From: CAYNRG01 sp964399545
Lineage (GTDB): Bacteria > Bacillota_I > Bacilli_A > Erysipelotrichales > Erysipelotrichaceae
Length of the DNA: 64,000 bases
Reading direction: 5' to 3'
NCBI GenBank assembly: GCA_964399545.1
Contig: CAYNRG010000005.1
Location: 77,169 to 141,168 of the forward strand
The notes below the pieces were generated by a model, which searched no databases, had not been told where the DNA came from, and saw only the letters and a list, made by a program, of their open reading frames with translations. The translations under genes and the position numbers were made by a program. Within the stretch, counting starts at the first letter, position 1. The number at the start of each line of letters is the position of its first letter. Positions 59,486-64,000 of the stretch are shown one piece after another.

Positions 59486-60399
59486 ATACATTTGATCAAA
59501 GTCTAGAAGGATTCTTAAATCAATATAGGGTAGGAAAAAGTGGATCTAAAAGAACAGAGGATGCTTATCGAAGAGATATCCAACGCTTTTTAACTTATTT
59601 AAGAGAAAGGGAAGTAACATCTTTTGAAAGAGTTGATAAAGAAATTCTTTTAAATTATGTTACTGAGCTTAGAAGTGGATCATTAACAGGAAAGCGGATA
59701 TCATCTGCTTCTTTTGCACGTGCAAATTCTGCACTACGCTCATTTTTTAAGTATTTGCACCGACACGAAGGTATTGCGAATAATCCTACTCAATTTTTGA
59801 AATCAACGCGGGTGAAAAAAAAATTACCTGAATTTTTGACTTTTGACCAAATAATAGAAATCTTGCAAGGTTATGATTTAACAAATCCGATAGAACTTAG
59901 AAATCGCTGCTTAATTGAGGTGTTATATGCCTGTGGGTTACGAGTAAGTGAAGTTGCGAGTATCCAGATAAAGAAAATTGACTTTGATGAACAAACTATG
60001 ATTATTTTAGGGAAAGGATCCAAAGAAAGAATGGTTCCATTTTATCCGAAGTGTGGTAGACTAATAAAAAAATATATGGAAGAATCACGGAGATTATATA
60101 TTGGAGATGAACATGGTTACTTATTTGTATCGCAACGTGGAAAGCCGCTAACCGCTAGAGCTGTTCAAAATATAGTGAAAGAAGCAGGAGAAAGAGCTTG
60201 CTTGCCAATGAGTCTTCATCCGCATATGTTAAGACATTCTTTTGCAACGCACTTATTGGATAATGGTGCAGATTTAAGAGTAGTACAAGAGTTGCTAGGA
60301 CATGAAAATTTAGTAACCACTCAAATTTATACGCATGTTACAGTAGATCGTTTGAAGGAAGTTATTCGTCAAGCGCATCCAAGATCACAGAAAAAATAA
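59476..60399 (+). CDS. xerC: Tyrosine recombinase XerC
   Basis: 307 residues. N-terminal SAM-like DNA-binding half, then the catalytic domain with Arg in CGLRVSEVASI, Lys in GKGSKERMVPF, HMLRHSFATHLLDNG, LGHENLVTTQIYTHV (His and nucleophilic Tyr). Resolves chromosome dimers at dif. The topA-trmFO-xerC order supports XerC over XerD. In Bacillus hslV, hslU and codY follow; here the next gene is rpsB. Confidence 0.92.
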   Translation: MSLDTFDQSLEGFLNQYRVGKSGSKRTEDAYRRDIQRFLTYLREREVTSFERVDKEILLNYVTELRSGSLTGKRISSASFARANSALRSFFKYLHRHEGIANNPTQFLKSTRVKKKLPEFLTFDQIIEILQGYDLTNPIELRNRCLIEVLYACGLRVSEVASIQIKKIDFDEQTMIILGKGSKERMVPFYPKCGRLIKKYMEESRRLYIGDEHGYLFVSQRGKPLTARAVQNIVKEAGERACLPMSLHPHMLRHSFATHLLDNGADLRVVQELLGHENLVTTQIYTHVTVDRLKEVIRQAHPRSQKK

Positions 60400-60400
60400 G

Positions 60401-60425
60401 AATCCCTTGTATTTTAAGGGATTTT
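60401..60425 (+). terminator. Terminator after xerC
   Basis: AATCCCTT-N7-AAGGGATT then T4. Overlaps the -35 of the next promoter. Confidence 0.7.
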
Positions 60426-60435
60426 ATGATATATT
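60407..60435 (+). promoter_or_regulatory. rpsB promoter inside the xerC terminator
   Basis: TTGTAT 60407-60412 and TATATT 60430-60435, 17-base spacer. The transcript would have a leader of about 115 bases; GAGGCAC near 60449 can pair with GTGCTC near 60486, as expected of a structured r-protein leader, but no known leader motif is recognised. Confidence 0.5.
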
Positions 60436-60554
60436 CATTATTGGTGCAGAGGCACTAGTACACACATCATGGATTCATTGACCCGTGCTCAGTAGAGAGT
60501 TGTTAATGTTAGAAGTGATGGAGGAAAACAACGGAAAGCGAGGAAAATTAAATT

Positions 60555-61625
60555 ATGTCAGTTGTTTCAATGAGAAAGTTATTAGAAAATGGTGTTCATT
60601 TCGGACATCAAACACGTAGATGGAATCCAAAAATGAAACCATATATCTACGCAACAAAGAATGGGGTTCACATCATTGATTTAGCCCAAACACAAGCGAT
60701 GGCAGATGTTGCTTATGCAGCAATGAAAGACATCACTGAGCGTGGAGGGAAAGTTTTGTTTGTAGGAACAAAAAAACAAGCACAAGCTCCAATTTTAGAA
60801 GAGGCATTACGTTCTGGATCATTTTATGTAAATCAAAGATGGTTGGGAGGAATCCTAACAAATTATCGTACGGTTCAAAAATCAATTAAGCGTTTGCTTG
60901 AAATTGAAGAAATGGATGCGAACGGAACAATTAATGTTTATCCAAAGAAAGAAGTCGTTCTTTTACGTAAGAAGCAAATGCGTTTAGAAAATTTCTTGGG
61001 TGGAATTAAAGAAATGAGAAAATTACCTGATGCGTTATTTGTAGCGGATCCAGTAGAAGAGCATAATGCAGTAGCAGAAGCGAAAAAATTAGGAATCCCA
61101 GTATTTGGGTTGATTGATACAAATGCAGATCCTGCAATGGTGGACTATCCAATCGTTGCGAACGATGATGCTGCAAGAGCTGTAAAAATGATGGTTGCTT
61201 TAATGGCTGATGCAATTGTTGAAGCTAAAGGTGGATTACTAACAGTAGCACATCAAGATACTGAAGCAGAAGATATTACAATGAAAGACGTAATTATTAA
61301 TGTCGAAGAACAAGCGGCTGAAAATGAAAGACGTCGTCGTCAACGTATGGAGGAGCGCCGTGCAAAACGCCCTTCAAATGGAGATCGTCGTGTTATTAAT
61401 AGAAGAGCGCCAGAAACTAGAGAAGAAGTGAAAGTTGAAGAACCTAAAAAAGAGACTGAATCTAATGAAAAAGTAGCTGTCGTGAAAGAAGAAACAGCAA
61501 AACCAAAAGCTGAATCAAAAGTAGCAGAAGCTACTGAAGAAAAGAAACCAGCAAAACGTGGAAGAAAATCAAAAGCGGAGAAAGAAGCTGAAGAAGCAGC
61601 AAAAGCAGCGAAGGAGGCGGAATAA
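60555..61625 (+). CDS. rpsB: 30S ribosomal protein S2 with long C-terminal extension
   Basis: 356 residues; S2 is usually 230-260. The first 235 residues are normal S2: MRKLLENGVHFGHQTRRWNPKM, NQRWLGGILTNYRTVQKSI, LPDALFVADPVEEHNAVAEA and NDDAARAVKMM. After VEAKGGLL follows a low-complexity tail of about 120 residues, first Arg-rich (ENERRRRQRMEERRAKRP), then Lys/Glu/Ala-rich (KKPAKRGRKSKAEKEAEEAA). The tail is probably disordered and solvent-exposed near the mRNA entry or exit region. No frameshift explains it, and the stop overlaps tsf by one base (TAATG). Confidence 0.94.
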   Translation: MSVVSMRKLLENGVHFGHQTRRWNPKMKPYIYATKNGVHIIDLAQTQAMADVAYAAMKDITERGGKVLFVGTKKQAQAPILEEALRSGSFYVNQRWLGGILTNYRTVQKSIKRLLEIEEMDANGTINVYPKKEVVLLRKKQMRLENFLGGIKEMRKLPDALFVADPVEEHNAVAEAKKLGIPVFGLIDTNADPAMVDYPIVANDDAARAVKMMVALMADAIVEAKGGLLTVAHQDTEAEDITMKDVIINVEEQAAENERRRRQRMEERRAKRPSNGDRRVINRRAPETREEVKVEEPKKETESNEKVAVVKEETAKPKAESKVAEATEEKKPAKRGRKSKAEKEAEEAAKAAKEAE

Positions 61626-62512
61626 TGGCAATTACAGCAGCTCAAGTAAAAGAATTACGTGAACTTAGTGGCGCAGGAATGATGGATTGTAAAAAAGCGC
61701 TAACTGAATGTGATGGAGATATTAAAAAGTCAATCGATTGGCTTCGTGAAAAAGGAATTTCGAAAGCAGCTAAGAAAGCAGATCGTATTGCTGCAGAAGG
61801 GTTATCAAAAGTAATTGTTGATGGTAACAAGGCTTGTTTAGTTGAAATTAATTCAGAAACAGATTTTGTTGCAAAGAATGAGCAGTTTTTATCATTGCTT
61901 GATTCTGTAGCGAAAGTATTATTAAATAGTGATGTTAAAACACTTGAGGAAGCAGGAAAATTAGAACTTCAAGGGAAAACATTAGCAGAAGTAATGGTTG
62001 ATACTACAGCGACAATTGGTGAAAAGATTACATTACGTCGTTTTGAAGTAATGGAAAAAACAGATGCTGATTGTTTTGGTGCTTATATTCACATGGGTGG
62101 AAAAATAAGTGCATGTACTATTTTGAAAAATTCAACAAATGAAGAAATTGCAAAAGATATGGCGATGCAAGTAGCTTCAATGAATCCAACTTATGTAAGT
62201 CGTGCAAATATGCCTGCTGATATTGTTGAACATGAGAGAGCAATTCAAACAGAAATCACAAAAAATGATCCTCAGTTTGAAGGTAAACCTGAGAAAGTTC
62301 TTATGGGAGCGATTGAGGGACGTGTTACAAAATCACTTCAAGATATGTGTTTAATGGATCAAGTATTTTTCAAAAATCCAAGCTCTAAAGTAAAAGATGT
62401 TTTGAAAGAAGCTAATGCGGAAGTTTCTAGCTTCGTTCGTTATGCAGTTGGAGAAGGAATTGAGAAAAAAGAAGAAAATTTTGCTGAAGAAGTAGCGAAA
62501 CAAATTAAATAG
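61625..62512 (+). CDS. tsf: Elongation factor Ts
   Basis: 295 residues. Exchanges GDP for GTP on EF-Tu. N-terminal UBA-like segment VKELRELSGAGMMDCKKALTE, then NSETDFVAKNEQF and the C-terminal VASMNPTYVSR. Coupled to rpsB by a TAATG overlap, as in most bacteria. Terminator 62519. Confidence 0.96.
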   Translation: MAITAAQVKELRELSGAGMMDCKKALTECDGDIKKSIDWLREKGISKAAKKADRIAAEGLSKVIVDGNKACLVEINSETDFVAKNEQFLSLLDSVAKVLLNSDVKTLEEAGKLELQGKTLAEVMVDTTATIGEKITLRRFEVMEKTDADCFGAYIHMGGKISACTILKNSTNEEIAKDMAMQVASMNPTYVSRANMPADIVEHERAIQTEITKNDPQFEGKPEKVLMGAIEGRVTKSLQDMCLMDQVFFKNPSSKVKDVLKEANAEVSSFVRYAVGEGIEKKEENFAEEVAKQIK

Positions 62513-62518
62513 AAGCTT

Positions 62519-62550
62519 AAAAACCCCTAATTACGATTAAGGGTTTTTTT
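62519..62550 (+). terminator. Terminator of rpsB-tsf
   Basis: AAACCCCTAAT-TACG-ATTAAGGGTTT (one mismatch) then T4. Confidence 0.85.
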
Positions 62551-62564
62551 ATGATTTCTAGCAG

Positions 62565-62593
62565 TTGCGAAAAAAGATGGTTTAAGCTATAAT
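62565..62593 (+). promoter_or_regulatory. pyrH-frr promoter
   Basis: TTGCGA 62565-62570 and TATAAT 62588-62593, 17-base spacer, 32 bases from the start codon. Confidence 0.75.
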
Positions 62594-62624
62594 TTATAAG
62601 GAATGAAAAGTGAGGAAATGTAGA

Positions 62625-63338
62625 ATGTATCGTAGAGTGCTATTGAAATTAAGCGGTGAAGCTTTATCGAAGAATGGAAATAATTTTGATCCGCAGATAT
62701 TACAGAATTTAGCTCAAGAAATTAGAGAAATTCATGAAATGGGCATTGATTTAGCGATTGTTGTAGGTGGTGGCAACTTTATTCGTGGAAAAGTAGCAGA
62801 GACGATTGGGATTGATCGAGTGCAAGGGGACTATATGGGGATGCTAGCTACCATTATTAATTCCTTAGCGATTCAAGGGTCATTAGAACAAGCGGGCATA
62901 CCAACAAGAGTTCAAACGGCCATTGAGATGAATAAAGTCGCAGAACCATTTATTGTTCGAAGAGCACTTCGTCATTTGGAAAAGGGACGTGTTGTTATCT
63001 TTGGTGGTGGAACAGGAAATCCATATTTCTCTACAGATACAACTGCGGCACTAAGGGCTTCTGAGATAAAAGCGGATGTTATTTTAATGGCTAAAAATGG
63101 AGTAGATGGAGTCTATTCAGCAGATCCCCGAACGGATGTAGATGCTATAAAATATGATCAATTAACGTATATGGAAGTGCTAAGTCAAGAATTAATGGTC
63201 ATGGATTCAACGGCAACAAGTTTATGTATGGATAATGATATTGACTTGATAGTATTTAATATGAATGAGCGAGGAAATATCAAAAAAGCGATTATGAAGG
63301 AAAAAATAGGAACGTTAGTTCAGAAGGGAGCAAAATAA
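62625..63338 (+). CDS. pyrH: UMP kinase
   Basis: 237 residues from ATG 62625 (GAGG 10 bases before it); GTG 62610 is in frame but lies before the SD. LLKLSGEAL with the ATP-binding Lys, IVVGGGNFIRG, GGGTGNPYFSTDTTAALRA and MAKNGVDGVYSADPR are the bacterial UMP kinase motifs. Phosphorylates UMP to UDP. Stop shares a base with frr. Confidence 0.95.
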   Translation: MYRRVLLKLSGEALSKNGNNFDPQILQNLAQEIREIHEMGIDLAIVVGGGNFIRGKVAETIGIDRVQGDYMGMLATIINSLAIQGSLEQAGIPTRVQTAIEMNKVAEPFIVRRALRHLEKGRVVIFGGGTGNPYFSTDTTAALRASEIKADVILMAKNGVDGVYSADPRTDVDAIKYDQLTYMEVLSQELMVMDSTATSLCMDNDIDLIVFNMNERGNIKKAIMKEKIGTLVQKGAK

Positions 63339-63886
63339 TGGCTTATACAGTAGTAGAAAATACACGAGAAAAAATGGAGAAGGCAATAGACCATTTTCAA
63401 ACTAATCTAGGAACTATCCGAACAGGAAGGGCGAATGCAACTTTGTTGGACGGGGTTGAGATTGATTACTATGGTTCCCCAACTCCATTGAATCAAGTTG
63501 CAGGAATTTCAGTAGTAGAAGGAAGAACGTTAGTGATTAAACCTTATGATGTATCAAGTCTTAAAGATATTGAGAAGGCATGTCATGCAGCTGATTTAGG
63601 GATTGCACCTCAAAATGATGGAACAGTAGTTCGCTTAACAGTTCCAGCATTAACTGAGGAGACAAGAAAAGAAATGTGCAAAAAAGTTGGTAAATTTGCA
63701 GAAGAAGCGAAAGTTCAACTTAGAAATCATCGCCGTGATGCGAATGATTTAGCAAAGAAGGATGAAACTCTGACAGAAGATTTAGAAAAAGACTGTTTAG
63801 ATAAAATTCAAAAACTGACAGATGAGTTTAGTAAGAAAATTGACACAATTGCAAGTGAAAAAGAAAAAGAAGTGATGACTATTTAA
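63338..63886 (+). CDS. frr: Ribosome recycling factor
   Basis: 182 residues, normal length. FQTNLGTIRTGRANATLLDGVEIDYYGSPTPLNQVAGISV and VRLTVPALTEETRKEMCKK are the defining segments. Splits post-termination ribosomes together with EF-G. One-base overlap with pyrH; strong terminator follows. Confidence 0.96.
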   Translation: MAYTVVENTREKMEKAIDHFQTNLGTIRTGRANATLLDGVEIDYYGSPTPLNQVAGISVVEGRTLVIKPYDVSSLKDIEKACHAADLGIAPQNDGTVVRLTVPALTEETRKEMCKKVGKFAEEAKVQLRNHRRDANDLAKKDETLTEDLEKDCLDKIQKLTDEFSKKIDTIASEKEKEVMTI

Positions 63887-63922
63887 ATTAATACTTTTTG
63901 GGAGTGTGTAAATATAAGTGGG

Positions 63923-63955
63923 AAAAGAATCGTAAAGTACGATTCTTTTTCTTTA
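63923..63955. terminator. Terminator after frr
   Basis: AAAAGAATCGTA-AAG-TACGATTCTTTT, 12-bp perfect stem with T-run on the plus strand and a shorter one on the minus strand. Confidence 0.92.
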
Positions 63956-63956
63956 T

Positions 63957-64000
63957 TCAAATCTCAACCGCACCACTATGTAATTGTTTAAATTCTACTT
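63957..64000 (-). CDS. Possible C-terminal end of a gene entering from the right
   Basis: On the minus strand only one frame is open from the window edge: VEFKQLHSGAVEI and then TGA (complement of 63957-63959). It ends close to the frr terminator, as a convergent gene would. Thirteen codons are too few to name it or be sure it is coding. Confidence 0.3.
   Translation of the reverse strand, partial: VEFKQLHSGAVEI

Noticed and set aside
61340..61645. Minus-strand frame of 101 codons opposite the rpsB tail
   Set aside because: It is the Ser/Phe-rich mirror of the Lys/Glu/Ala repeats and has no ribosome site.
1..64000. CRISPR arrays, rRNA genes or a prophage
   Set aside because: No regularly spaced direct repeats, no rRNA segments and no phage structural or integrase cluster; the only tyrosine recombinase is XerC in its conserved place.

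Overview
The window is a chromosomal segment of a low-GC, Gram-positive, probably anaerobic Firmicute. The gene order lepB-rbgA-rnhB-dprA-topA-trmFO-xerC-rpsB-tsf-pyrH-frr and plsY/parE-parC is typical of Bacillota. Pyruvate:ferredoxin oxidoreductase, the NusG-II/Gx-transporter pair and the AT-rich codon use suggest an Erysipelotrichia-like anaerobe, but the sequence alone does not fix the genus.

Layout. 1-1895: end of a glucose-family PTS EIICB gene, a MalY/PatB-type PLP enzyme and a CBS-less KpsF/GutQ-type sugar-phosphate isomerase. 2040-7883: a PRD/EIIA-type activator, then an ascorbate-type PTS (EIIA, EIIB, EIIC) joined to a phosphotriesterase-family hydrolase and a creatininase-family hydrolase; this looks like an uptake and ring-opening pathway for an unidentified substrate. 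7984-9499: a MerR regulator divergent from a flavin reductase, with overlapping promoters. 9548-12386: an AT-rich accessory patch with one unknown protein and two paralogous double-CXXC proteins. 12482-21720: tRNA-His, DegV, a YgjP-like metallopeptidase, an MscS channel, a small structured transcription unit, an ankyrin protein with an EF-G paralog, a flavoprotein, a lipoprotein, tRNA-Leu, tRNA-Ser and a membrane protein. 21820-30887: a thioredoxin-like lipoprotein, then a contiguous shikimate operon (aroB, aroC, an aroE-aroK fusion, aroF, aroA, aroQ) covering every step from erythrose-4-P/PEP to chorismate, then a MATE transporter, a NusG-II protein and a Gx transporter. 30909-38477: uridine phosphorylase, tRNA-Glu/tRNA-Trp, a Spx/ArsC-like protein, purC, an aldehyde dehydrogenase/YhhN/HxlR group, and copA-copZ. 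38717-42149: an oxidoreductase, a membrane protein and a 1.7-kb element bounded by 56-bp inverted repeats; it holds a collapsed IS1182-type transposase and a two-gene cargo. 42147-63886: plsY, parE-parC, a probable 6S RNA, yneF, a peptidoglycan glycosyltransferase, pyrR, the pyruvate oxidoreductase and the conserved housekeeping cluster ending in frr.

Most transcription units end in clear intrinsic terminators. The least familiar pieces are the PTS/phosphotriesterase/creatininase operon, the cargo-carrying IS derivative at 40465-42149, the double-CXXC paralog pair, the AroE-AroK fusion and the S2 protein with a tail of about 120 residues.
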